Origin: SZUA-521 sp041738285
GTDB taxonomy: Bacteria > Pseudomonadota > Gammaproteobacteria > Pseudomonadales > Azotimanducaceae
NCBI GenBank assembly: GCA_041738285.1
Contig: JBGSQB010000057.1
Coordinates: 1-25,536, forward strand
Direction of reading: 5' to 3'
DNA: 25,536 nt
How positions within the stretch are numbered: position 1 is the first letter of the stretch; every line of letters starts with the position of its first letter. The position numbers and the translations under genes were made by a program. Of this stretch, positions 15,833 through 23,531 are shown one piece after another. The notes beneath the pieces were generated by a model. That model saw nothing but the letters and a program-made list of their open reading frames with translations, was not told the origin of the DNA and made no database searches.

Positions 15833-17530
15833 TCAGCGCAGCAGCCGCCCCGGCAGCACCTCGCTCGGCTGACCGTTCTCGTAGGTCACCTCGCCCGCCA
15901 CGATGGTTGCAAGGTATCCGTCCGCGCGCTGCATCAGCCGTGCCCCGCCCGCCGGCAGATCGTGCACCATAGTCGGTGCACGCACGCGCAGATTGTCGAA
16001 GTCGATCACGTTCAAATCCGCCCGCTTGCCCGGTGCAACGATGCCGCGGTCGTGCAGACCAACCGCCCGCGCCGTGTCCTGCGTCTGTCGCTTCACCAGC
16101 GTCTCGAGCGGAATCTGCGCGCCGCGATCGCGGTCGCGACCCCAATGCGCCAGCAGGTACGTCGGGAAACTGCCATCGCAGATCGTCCCGACATGCGCGC
16201 CTCCATCGCCAAGGCCCATGACGCAATGTTCGCTTTGGATCATGTCGTAGCAGCAGTCGAGGTTGAAATCGGCGTAGTTGGCAAAGGGCGTGAAGAAGAG
16301 TTGCCTGCCGTCGTTCAGCAGCAACAGGTCATAGACCAAATCAAGCGGTTCGCGACCTTCGCGCTTCGCCCGTGCGGCAATCGAATCATCAGGCCGCGGT
16401 TCGTAGTCCGGCGGATCCGACATGAGCCAGATGCGCTCGAAGTTGCCGATGAACTGCTTGAGGCGTTCGAACGTCCCGCCGGGAGATTCGCTGAGGATCT
16501 TGGCCTTGGTCGCAGGATCCGCGAGGCGCTTCGCGCGCTCCGCCAATGGCAACTTCGCCATCGCCATATAAGTGGGGTGCAGCAGAATCGGATTCATGGT
16601 CGCCGACAGGCCAAGGATGATGCCGATCGGTCGCGGCGCGACCTGGCCCATCACCGCCATGCCTTGTGCCGCAGCGTTTTCGATCCGGCCCAGGATCTTA
16701 CGCCATCCGTTCGGCGACAGCCCCTGCGCCAACGACACCGTTATGGGGCGGTGGCTTTCTTTGGACATGCGCTCGATCAGACCGAACTCGTAGTCGAGGT
16801 CGCCGAAGTCGCTGATCAGCTCGATGACGCCTCGTCCGGCATCGGCAAGCCCCATCGCAATCGCCGCGAGTTCATCCGATGCCGCAGTGAGCGAAGGCGT
16901 CGGCGCGCCCTTGCTGCTGCGGTGATTGAGCGTTCGCGACGTCGTGAAGCCAATCGCGCCTGCTTTGACGGCGGCTGCCGCAATCTTGCGCATCTGCGCC
17001 ATGTCATCGGCGGTCGCAGCTTCGCGATCGGCACCACGCTGCCCCATCACGAAGACGCGCAGCGCGCCGTGCGGCAGTTGCGCGCCCACGTCCATATCGA
17101 ATCGACGTCCGCCGAGAAATTCGAGGTAGTCGGGAAAGCTCTCCCATGCCCACGGCAAACCTTCATGCAGCGCGATTCCAGGTATGTCCTCGACGCCTTC
17201 CATCAGTTCGATGAGCAGGTTGTGATGCTCTTTCTTCACTGGCGCGAACCCGACGCCGCAGTTGCCCATGATTGCCGTCGTGACACCGTGGTAGCTCGAT
17301 GGTGTCAGCCGCGAATCCCACGTGACCTGGCCGTCGTAGTGGGTATGAATGTCCACGAAGCCAGGCGTCACGATGGCGCCATCGGCATCGATTTCCCTGC
17401 GGCCGGCACCGCCGACCGCCCCGACCTCGGCGATCATGCCGTCACGAACCGCAACGTCCGCCGCGCGTGAAGCACCACCGGTGCCGTCGATCAGGCGGCC
17501 ACCGCGAATTACCAGATCGAATTGCGTCAT
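15833..17530 (-). CDS. N-acyl-D-amino-acid deacylase-like amidohydrolase (paralogue 1)
   Basis: This 565-residue protein belongs to the amidohydrolase superfamily branch of D-aminoacylases, which release D-amino acids from N-acyl forms using metal. Visible are the N-terminal composite-sandwich strands (FDLVIRGGRLIDGTG), the HTH metal pair at residues 62 and 64, and Cys91 in MGNCGVGFAP, the cysteine ligand typical of this branch. The late aspartate is in GDGGAHVG, and the closing strand segment is GKRADLNVIDFDNL. It is longer than classic D-aminoacylases (about 480 residues). GAGGG precedes its ATG, and the 19-base gap to the upstream paralogue suggests one operon. Related proteins are often misannotated, so the acyl group, chirality and even amide specificity are open. 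Confidence 0.9.
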   Translation of the reverse strand: MTQFDLVIRGGRLIDGTGGASRAADVAVRDGMIAEVGAVGGAGRREIDADGAIVTPGFVDIHTHYDGQVTWDSRLTPSSYHGVTTAIMGNCGVGFAPVKKEHHNLLIELMEGVEDIPGIALHEGLPWAWESFPDYLEFLGGRRFDMDVGAQLPHGALRVFVMGQRGADREAATADDMAQMRKIAAAAVKAGAIGFTTSRTLNHRSSKGAPTPSLTAASDELAAIAMGLADAGRGVIELISDFGDLDYEFGLIERMSKESHRPITVSLAQGLSPNGWRKILGRIENAAAQGMAVMGQVAPRPIGIILGLSATMNPILLHPTYMAMAKLPLAERAKRLADPATKAKILSESPGGTFERLKQFIGNFERIWLMSDPPDYEPRPDDSIAARAKREGREPLDLVYDLLLLNDGRQLFFTPFANYADFNLDCCYDMIQSEHCVMGLGDGGAHVGTICDGSFPTYLLAHWGRDRDRGAQIPLETLVKRQTQDTARAVGLHDRGIVAPGKRADLNVIDFDNLRVRAPTMVHDLPAGGARLMQRADGYLATIVAGEVTYENGQPSEVLPGRLLR

Positions 17531-17549
17531 GTCACCCTCTTCTCATTCG

Positions 17550-19256
17550 TCAGGCCGCCGCGAGCGGGCCGCGTAGCAGCCGGCCCGGCAGCGCGCCGGT
17601 ATGTTCGTTGTGCTTCAGCAGTATCTGCCCGGCAACGATGGTCGCAAGCATGCCGTCCGCCGTCTGCTTCAAGCGCTTCGCACCCGCAGGTAGATCATTG
17701 ACCACTTCGGGCAACCGCGGCCCAACGGTTTTCGGGTCGAACACGGCGAAGTCCGCCGCCATCCCGGTGCGCAGCAGCCCTCGATCATGAAGACCCCACA
17801 TCGACGCCGTGTCGAACGTAATCAGACGCACGGCCTGTTCGAGGCTGAACGCTTCACGCTCCCGCACCCAGTGCGACAAGAGATGCGTCTGCAACGAGCT
17901 ATCCATGATCTGTGCAACGTGGGCGCCGGAGTCGGAGAAAGTCACCACCGAGCGCGGATGCTTCATCATCTCCAGGACATGATCCTGATCTTCGTTGGCG
18001 ATCGGCTGGCGGAAGAACACCTTGAAGTCGTGCTCGAGCGCAAGGTCGATCATGAGCTGCGCCGGATGAACGCCGCGCTGGCGCGCAAGTTGCGCCATGG
18101 AAGTGTCGGTGGTGGCCATGTTGGCCATCGGATAGACCCAATCCCATTCGGGTGGGCGGGCTTCGGCACCGACGATGCGCGGCCCTTTGTACGGCGCCGA
18201 CGCGACTTCCACCAGCTTGCGCTGAAGATCTGGGTCACGCAGCTTTTTCTTCTGTTCTGCGAGTGGCAGCGATCGAATGTCGCGCCACACGTCCCACTTG
18301 TCGAACGGCGTGTGGGCTTCGAACGACAGCAGCACGTTCAAGGCGCGCGAGTGCGCTTGTATCGTCATGCGGCCACCGGCTTGGGCGGTTTCATCGGCGA
18401 GATCGAAGTAAGGGCGCCAGAAGTCCGGTGCGGCGCGCACGGAGAACATGCCGAAGGTCATCGGCACGCGCGACTCAACTGCCAGCGACTTCAAACGATC
18501 GAAGTAGTCCCGGATGCGCTCGGGATTGCGCCCCGGGGATTCGCCTGCGATCTCGAAAATGCCTGCGCCGGTATCGCCCATGGCGTTGACGATCGCGCGC
18601 ACTTCGTCCCACGGCGCCACCCGACTGGCAACGGGACGTTCATCGGCGGTGATGTGATTGTGCGTGCGCGAAGTCGAAAAGCCGATCGCGCCAGCACGCA
18701 CTGATTCCTGCACAGCTGCGCACATGCGCTTCAAGTCATCATCTGTCGCCGGATCCGTGAACGCCCGTTCACCCATGACGTAAGTGCGCAGTGCCGAATG
18801 GCCGATATAGCCGGCGTAGTTGATGCCCTTGGGCAGCGCATCGATCGTGTTGAGAAACTCGGGGAACGTCTCCCAGGTCCAGTCGATTCCGGCGAGCATC
18901 GATTCGCGGGAGATGTCTTCGGCCCGCTCGAGGTTGCGGAACACGTAGTCGGCCTCAGACTTCTTGCAGGGCGCGAGCGTGAAGCCGCAGTTCCCCATCA
19001 CCACGGATGTGACGCCGTGATACGAGGAACACGCGCCAATCGGGTCCCAGAATACCTGGGCGTCCATGTGCGTATGCCCATCGACAAAGCCAGGGGCGAC
19101 GACATGACCCTCGGCATCGAGTGTCTCACGGCCGCGCTCTGTGACCCGGCCAATGGCCGCGATGCGACCTTCCTTGACGGCGACGTCCGCGCGATACCGG
19201 GGCGCACCCGAACCGTCGATGACCGTGCCGTTCCTGATGACGAGATCGTAGGTCAT
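17550..19256 (-). CDS. N-acyl-D-amino-acid deacylase-like amidohydrolase (paralogue 2)
   Basis: The 568-residue paralogue of the downstream gene has the same plan: YDLVIRNGTVIDGSG at the N-terminus, metal histidines 61 and 63 (GHTHMD), Cys90 in MGNCGFTLAPC, the SRTHNH segment, and the catalytic or metal aspartate in FSDSGAHVAQIMD. The two share the architecture but differ throughout, so the duplication is old and the substrates probably differ. The start is well set: GGGAGGA lies seven bases before the ATG. The 207 bases upstream hold a large inverted repeat that separates it from the asparaginase/aminotransferase pair. The promoter may lie there, or transcription may run through. Confidence 0.9.
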   Translation of the reverse strand: MTYDLVIRNGTVIDGSGAPRYRADVAVKEGRIAAIGRVTERGRETLDAEGHVVAPGFVDGHTHMDAQVFWDPIGACSSYHGVTSVVMGNCGFTLAPCKKSEADYVFRNLERAEDISRESMLAGIDWTWETFPEFLNTIDALPKGINYAGYIGHSALRTYVMGERAFTDPATDDDLKRMCAAVQESVRAGAIGFSTSRTHNHITADERPVASRVAPWDEVRAIVNAMGDTGAGIFEIAGESPGRNPERIRDYFDRLKSLAVESRVPMTFGMFSVRAAPDFWRPYFDLADETAQAGGRMTIQAHSRALNVLLSFEAHTPFDKWDVWRDIRSLPLAEQKKKLRDPDLQRKLVEVASAPYKGPRIVGAEARPPEWDWVYPMANMATTDTSMAQLARQRGVHPAQLMIDLALEHDFKVFFRQPIANEDQDHVLEMMKHPRSVVTFSDSGAHVAQIMDSSLQTHLLSHWVREREAFSLEQAVRLITFDTASMWGLHDRGLLRTGMAADFAVFDPKTVGPRLPEVVNDLPAGAKRLKQTADGMLATIVAGQILLKHNEHTGALPGRLLRGPLAAA

Positions 19257-19304
19257 GCGAAGCTCCTCCCTGCTTGACTTCCCCGCAGTCTACACCCGCA
19301 CTTC

Positions 19305-19451
19305 GCCCCGGAGCGGGTATCTGGCCCCGGAGCTGGTATCTGGCCCCGGAGCACTTGCGCATCACGTCCATCCTTTGGCATACCAACGTGCCGATGCGCT
19401 AGTGCTCCGGGGCCAGATACCAGCTCCGGGGCCAGATACCAGCTCCGGGGC
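19305..19451. repeat. 59-bp near-perfect inverted repeat built of 19-bp tandem units
   Basis: The left arm 19305-19363 and right arm 19393-19451 are reverse complements at 57 of 59 positions, separated by 29 bases. Each arm holds two full copies and one partial copy of the 19-bp unit GCCCCGGAGCTGGTATCTG, then a shared ACTWGCGCATC end. The element lies between the asparaginase stop (19464) and the amidohydrolase start (19256). It could fold into a very long hairpin in RNA or a cruciform in DNA. No ORF, transposase or T-run is present. The CCCCGGAG core is shared with the repeats near 2212 and 7889. Confidence 0.9.
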
Positions 19452-19463
19452 AAGTTTCCCGGT

Positions 19464-19958
19464 TCAGGTGGCCGCTACGAAGCGGTTGGCGGCGCGATCC
19501 TTGCGCACCCGCGCGCCGTCGAAGATCTGGCCATTCATGGCGATATAGACGCCGGCGGGCAGGGCCTGCACCGCCGCGAAGGCCATGCCGACGTTGAAGG
19601 TGGCGTCGGAGTTGGCGAATCGCGCTGGCGCCAGCGAACCGGTCAGCACGATCGTCCGGTCTTTGAGGCTTGCAAGGGTTGCCGCCGTCAGAGTCATGGT
19701 GTCCGTGCCGTGGGTGACGACAACGCGGGCGTGCGGGCGCGCAGCGATTGCCGCGCGGATCTGTTCGCGATCTGCGTCCGTCATGTCGAGGCTGTCCTTG
19801 CGCAACACTTCCACGATCTCGTAGGTCGCGTGCACATGCGCCTGCTTGAGCAATTCGCCCACCATCGACCGGCCCACCTCGAACTCGCTCTTGGCGTCGA
19901 AGTAGACCTTGTCGATCGTGCCGCCGGCCGTGACCACCAGGATCGGCGCTTCCTTCAC
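19464..19958 (-). CDS. Half-length asparaginase (N-terminal domain only)
   Basis: Type I/II asparaginases are about 330 residues in two domains; this product is 164 residues and covers only the N-terminal domain. The nucleophile Thr14 lies in TAGGTID, the segment KDSLDMT (54-60) follows, and the second motif HGTDTMT is at 83-89 (Thr85, Asp86). GQIFDGARVRKD near the end matches the strand that closes this domain. The lysine that completes the second triad is not obvious. It starts at GTG, overlapping the aminotransferase stop by four bases (GTGA), so the gene is intact and translationally coupled rather than a broken remnant. Stand-alone asparaginase-domain proteins are known, but activity is unproven; it may act on asparagine or another amide, or bind a ligand. 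Confidence 0.85.
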   Translation of the reverse strand: MKEAPILVVTAGGTIDKVYFDAKSEFEVGRSMVGELLKQAHVHATYEIVEVLRKDSLDMTDADREQIRAAIAARPHARVVVTHGTDTMTLTAATLASLKDRTIVLTGSLAPARFANSDATFNVGMAFAAVQALPAGVYIAMNGQIFDGARVRKDRAANRFVAAT

Positions 19959-21364
19959 TTGACGCCCGCCTCCGTGCGCGCTGCAACGCAGAACGCCGCC
20001 ACCGCATCGCGCAAGTCGCGCCGACGGTCATCGCCGGTACTCTCACTGAAGCAGAACGACAGTCGCAGCTGATCGAGCCCGGCGCGCGGATCGCGTTCCC
20101 GTGCATCCGCGGGATAGAAGTCATACATCGGAATTGCAACCACGCCGTACTCGGACACGAGCCGTTCGATGAACGCATCGTCCGTAGTGACGTTGCCACC
20201 GAGAAATGAAAAAACCGTGAAAAAACCCGCCTCGGGATGAGTCCAGCCAAACTGTTGCGGCGCATCACCCAGCCCACGCTCGAGTCCTTCGAGCACGATC
20301 TGCCGATTCTCCCGATAGACGCCGAGCTTGGCTTCCGCCACGGGCCAAAGCGACTTGCACAGCTTCATCGCATCATCGTGTAACAACGCCTCGAATCCGC
20401 GCAGTGCTTCGGGATTCTGAAACAGTACGTCGCCGGCCGCCTCGGTGAGCAGCAGATCGCATATGCCGACCTGCATGCCGCCCTCGATTTCCAGTTGCGC
20501 CTGACTGTAGATGAAGCCGACGCGCGGACCGGGGAGACCGATCTTCGACCCAGTGAACAGGTGAATGGTGCGCTCGGGCGCGAGCGAGACGAAGGGTCGC
20601 GGCCGATCCTTGGCCGTCGCGTAGCTGATGTAGATGTACGGCGCGTCCTCGAGAATGAGAATGCCCGCCTCCGCCACGACGTCGAGAATCGCCTGCCGCC
20701 TTGCCGCGCTGAAGGAAAAGCCCGCCGGATTATGGCCATCGGGAATCGTGTAGTAGAACGGGACGAAGTATCCCGCCGCGCGTGCGGCTCGGATCTGTTC
20801 CTCGAATCGTTCGATCACTGGTCCTTCGGAATCCATCTCCACGCTGAACACGCGTGCTTGCCGATTGAGCTGCGCGCGGGCGAGAAAGCCGGCGTAGGTC
20901 GGCGCGTCAGTGATGTAAGCAACCGGTTTACCCGATCGTTCGAACAGCGAACACGCAAGGCTGATGCCCCCGGTCGCGCCGACCGTCGGAATCAGCCGAT
21001 CCGGATCGATCGTCAGGTTCCAATCGGCACCATACACAGACGCGAAGGCATCCCGGGTTGGCTTGGGGCCGAGGGTATCTGCGTACGCGTACGCTGCGCG
21101 TAGAAAGTCCGGCAGCGCCTCGGCATCATTGATGCCTTCCAGACGCCGCAGATGATCGAAGTACTTCGCCTTGTGCGCCAGATACGTGCGCGGGTCTGTG
21201 ACCTCGGGGTGTGGGTATCCCGCGCCAAGGTGATGGATCTTCAAGCCCTTTTGCGCGGCCACCGCGCGCAGGCGCGGCAGCGACGCCGACATCTGCCGCG
21301 TGACGGAGACCCGCTGACGCCTGATGTCTGGTGCGACCAGACTGGTCGGCTTCGAATCGCTCAT
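19955..21364 (-). CDS. PLP-dependent class I/II aminotransferase-like protein
   Basis: The protein has 469 residues and the fold type I pattern: GATGGIS (129-135) for phosphate binding, DGHNPAG with Asn212, EDAPYIYI with Asp240, FTGSKIGLPGPRVG with Schiff-base Lys274 and phosphate-binding Arg281, and a C-terminal LRLSFCF for the substrate-carboxylate arginine. It resembles the aromatic/2-aminoadipate or MocR-type branch, without a DNA-binding N-terminus. The ATG at 21364 is chosen over 21397 because GGAAGGG (21370-21376) is five bases upstream. It overlaps the asparaginase gene, which suggests an amino-acid-using pathway in which the amide is deaminated and the amino group moved. A 73-base spacer separates it from the divergent hydrolase gene. 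Confidence 0.9.
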   Translation of the reverse strand: MSDSKPTSLVAPDIRRQRVSVTRQMSASLPRLRAVAAQKGLKIHHLGAGYPHPEVTDPRTYLAHKAKYFDHLRRLEGINDAEALPDFLRAAYAYADTLGPKPTRDAFASVYGADWNLTIDPDRLIPTVGATGGISLACSLFERSGKPVAYITDAPTYAGFLARAQLNRQARVFSVEMDSEGPVIERFEEQIRAARAAGYFVPFYYTIPDGHNPAGFSFSAARRQAILDVVAEAGILILEDAPYIYISYATAKDRPRPFVSLAPERTIHLFTGSKIGLPGPRVGFIYSQAQLEIEGGMQVGICDLLLTEAAGDVLFQNPEALRGFEALLHDDAMKLCKSLWPVAEAKLGVYRENRQIVLEGLERGLGDAPQQFGWTHPEAGFFTVFSFLGGNVTTDDAFIERLVSEYGVVAIPMYDFYPADARERDPRAGLDQLRLSFCFSESTGDDRRRDLRDAVAAFCVAARTEAGVK

Positions 21365-21437
21365 CGCATCCCTTCCACATTGGATGGTCCGCGACACTGC
21401 TCTAGCATGACGACATACGTCAAGTTGGCAGGCGCCA

Positions 21438-22217
21438 TTGAATCTGCACTATCACGTTCACCCCGGCGACGGGCCTTACCTCTTTCTCGTGCACGGGTTC
21501 CTCACCAGCAGCGTGCAGTGGCGCGACAACCTCGCCGCACTCGCCGAGGTCGTAACCCCGGTGACCATCGACCTGTGGGGACACGGCAATTCACCCACTC
21601 CGAACGAAGCGGCGATGTACCACCCGCGACACTACGTCGTCGAACTCGAGCGCATCCGCACGGCGCTCGGCGCCACGTCGATCCTGTTGTGCGGATACTC
21701 CCTCGGCGCCGGGCTGACGCTGCGTTATGCACTCACGCATCCGGGACGCGTCATCGCGCAGGTGTTCACGAACTCGAGTTCGGGGCTCGCTGATGCACAA
21801 GAGCAAGCCGGCTGGCACGCGACCGCTACGAGTGCCGGTAACCGGATCCGTGCCGGCGGCCTTGCCGCCATCGAGGCATTACCTGTGCACCCCAAGCGGG
21901 CGCAACACTTGAGTCCATCCATGTACACCGCGCTCACCGAAGACGCGGCGCGGCTACGCCCCGAAGGTGTCGCGCGAACGCTCGAAATCACCAACCCGAA
22001 CGCGTCGGTGCGAGACGAAATCGGTCGGAATCGCTCGCCGTCACTCCTCGTCTGCGGCACACGTGAGTCTCGATTTCGAAGCAAGCGCGACTACGTCGCC
22101 GCGCAGATGCCGCACCTTCAGATCGCTGACCTCAACGTTGGCCATGGTGTAAACATGGAAGATCCCGCAGCCTTCAACGGCGCGGTCGTTGCATTCTTCA
22201 AGGCTGCGTTCGACTGA
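21438..22217 (+). CDS. Alpha/beta-fold hydrolase
   Basis: The 259-residue protein has the alpha/beta hydrolase layout: oxyanion-hole HGF at 19-21, DLWGHGNS at 45-52, nucleophile elbow GYSLG with Ser88, and catalytic His236 in VGHGVNMEDP. The acid usually found after strand 7 (GxxD) is not an aspartate here, where the text reads CGTRESRF; Glu210 may substitute. Substrates in this family range from esters to C-C bonds, so none is assigned. The only in-frame start is TTG at 21438, helped by GGCAGG a few bases upstream; a nearby ATG at 21407 is out of frame. The 3' end overlaps the convergent Fe-S protein gene by 20 bases. Confidence 0.85.
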   Translation: MNLHYHVHPGDGPYLFLVHGFLTSSVQWRDNLAALAEVVTPVTIDLWGHGNSPTPNEAAMYHPRHYVVELERIRTALGATSILLCGYSLGAGLTLRYALTHPGRVIAQVFTNSSSGLADAQEQAGWHATATSAGNRIRAGGLAAIEALPVHPKRAQHLSPSMYTALTEDAARLRPEGVARTLEITNPNASVRDEIGRNRSPSLLVCGTRESRFRSKRDYVAAQMPHLQIADLNVGHGVNMEDPAAFNGAVVAFFKAAFD

Positions 22218-23004
22218 GCCGCCAGCTGCGAACAGCCTTCGGCACGTCATCGCAACTGGCAATTACCAGACGCGCCTCTTCCAGTTCGCATTCGACCACA
22301 GCGCCACCCGCGAACCGCACGCGCCATCGGTCCTGCGCCAAGGGTTCAGACTCCCCCTGCTGCGAAGGTGCGATGCGCGCGAACGCGCGCGCGGCCTGCA
22401 CGGCGGCGGGCTCGAAGCTCGAACCGCGCAACCAGTCGAATGCGACACCCTGCTCGAGCGCCTCAAGAAATCGCGGAACGTCCGCCGGCGAAACGCGGCC
22501 GTACACATCGCCATGCGGCAGCACGAGCACGTTTGGTGCAAATCGGTGGCCCCCCACGTGTGTGGTCTGCCACACATTCTCGCCGCGCTGCGCACGTAGC
22601 GCCGCGTAGGCCGGCAGCCCGAATCGGGCACAGCAACGGTCGCGTTGACCATTGGTACAGACAAAGAACTGGGGAGATGTCACCGGATCGCCGCCCGTCT
22701 GCAGATCCAGGTCGAGCAATTGATCGTATGCCTCGACCACGAAGCGGCGCATGCCAGCCGCTGTTGCGTGAAACAGACTCATTCCAGGGTCCGTGTGTTC
22801 CGGACGGCGAATGAACTGCACACGCGAAAGCTGACTCTGCGCGGTCAGCCACCTTCGCACGGGCTGCGACAGATCGTTGTCGACCACGGCCTTCGCCTGC
22901 CATGTCGGCCGGTACTCCACCAACAGCCACGCACTCAGCACATCGGCTGTGCCCGCCATCGGTTCGTCGATTGCCACCTCTGCGCAATAGGACCGTTGTG
23001 CCAC
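22198..23004 (-). CDS. Sucrase/ferredoxin-like (Apd1-type) Fe-S protein
   Basis: The 268-residue protein matches the sucrase/ferredoxin-like family, a thioredoxin-fold ferredoxin. Cys116 and Cys125 (CTNGQRDRCC) and His149 and His153 (HVGGH) reproduce the C-x8-C ... H-x3-H arrangement known from yeast Apd1, where two Cys and two His bind a [2Fe-2S] cluster. FAPNVLVLPHGDVYGRV follows as in relatives. The remainder is unremarkable, with a C-terminal strand-rich tail (RWRVRFAGGAVVECEL). The start is GTG at 23004 with GGGAG seven bases upstream. The electron partner is unknown, and the old sucrase label should not be taken literally. It is divergent from the exported-protein operon by about 59 bases. 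Confidence 0.9.
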   Translation of the reverse strand: MAQRSYCAEVAIDEPMAGTADVLSAWLLVEYRPTWQAKAVVDNDLSQPVRRWLTAQSQLSRVQFIRRPEHTDPGMSLFHATAAGMRRFVVEAYDQLLDLDLQTGGDPVTSPQFFVCTNGQRDRCCARFGLPAYAALRAQRGENVWQTTHVGGHRFAPNVLVLPHGDVYGRVSPADVPRFLEALEQGVAFDWLRGSSFEPAAVQAARAFARIAPSQQGESEPLAQDRWRVRFAGGAVVECELEEARLVIASCDDVPKAVRSWRLSRTQP

Positions 23005-23054
23005 TTGTCGCTCCCTTCGACCGGACGCTCAAGGTAGCATGTCGAATTCCGGTC

Positions 23055-23059
23055 GGAGG
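23055..23059 (+). promoter_or_regulatory. Ribosome binding site fixing the exported-protein start
   Basis: GGAGG is four bases before the ATG at 23064. It supports this start over the upstream end of the frame at 22902, which would bury the signal peptide. Confidence 0.7.
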
Positions 23060-23063
23060 TTCC

Positions 23064-23531
23064 ATGACGCGCGTACTGCCCACATTCGTCCTGTTCGTGC
23101 TGGGTTTGAGTTCGGGAGCGAGCCACGCCCAAGCGCCAGACGTTCGCCAGCTCATGACGCCCGAGGAGTTCGAGGCTGCAGGGCTCGCGAAACTGAGCGC
23201 CGAGCAATTGGCAGCCCTCAACCAATGGGTGCTGCGCTATACGGCCCGTGACGTGCCGGAACTCACACGCAACAACCCAGTGGTACAAGCCGAAGTCGAA
23301 AAAGTAGAGGCCGAAGGTGTACGGACGCGTATCGTCGGCGATTTCCGAGGCTGGAGCGGCGACACGATCTTCACGCTCGAGAACGGTCAGGTCTGGAAGC
23401 AACGCCTCGATGGACGTTGGTTTTACCGCGCTGAATCCCCCGAAGTCGAGCTGCGCCGCAACGCGATGGGCTATTGGGTGTTGAGGGTGATCGAGCGCGA
23501 TCGCAGTGTTGGGGTGACCCGATTGAAATGA
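23064..23531 (+). CDS. Small exported protein of unknown function
   Basis: The 155-residue product begins with a clear Sec signal peptide: Arg3, a hydrophobic core LPTFVLFVLGLSSG and the site SHA-QA, cleaved after about residue 22. It is therefore periplasmic or outer-membrane associated, without a lipobox. The mature protein has an N-terminal helix containing LSAEQLAALNQWV (43-55). The C-terminal strands DFRGWSGDTIFTLENGQVWKQ and MGYWVLRVI suggest a small beta-rich domain that I recognise only as a recurrent hypothetical-protein pattern. The stop overlaps the next ATG by four bases (ATGA), tying it to the sulfotransferase gene. Confidence 0.85.
   Translation: MTRVLPTFVLFVLGLSSGASHAQAPDVRQLMTPEEFEAAGLAKLSAEQLAALNQWVLRYTARDVPELTRNNPVVQAEVEKVEAEGVRTRIVGDFRGWSGDTIFTLENGQVWKQRLDGRWFYRAESPEVELRRNAMGYWVLRVIERDRSVGVTRLK

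Noticed and set aside
15803..17470. 555-residue plus-strand ORF opposite the amidohydrolase
   Set aside because: It is a GC-rich antisense shadow, rich in Arg and His, without motifs; the minus strand encodes a complete recognised enzyme.
17787..18704. 305-residue plus-strand ORF opposite amidohydrolase paralogue 2
   Set aside because: It is a shadow frame with no motifs.
19305..19451. CRISPR-like array
   Set aside because: The 19-bp units abut without unique spacers and are arranged as an inverted repeat; no cas genes are present.
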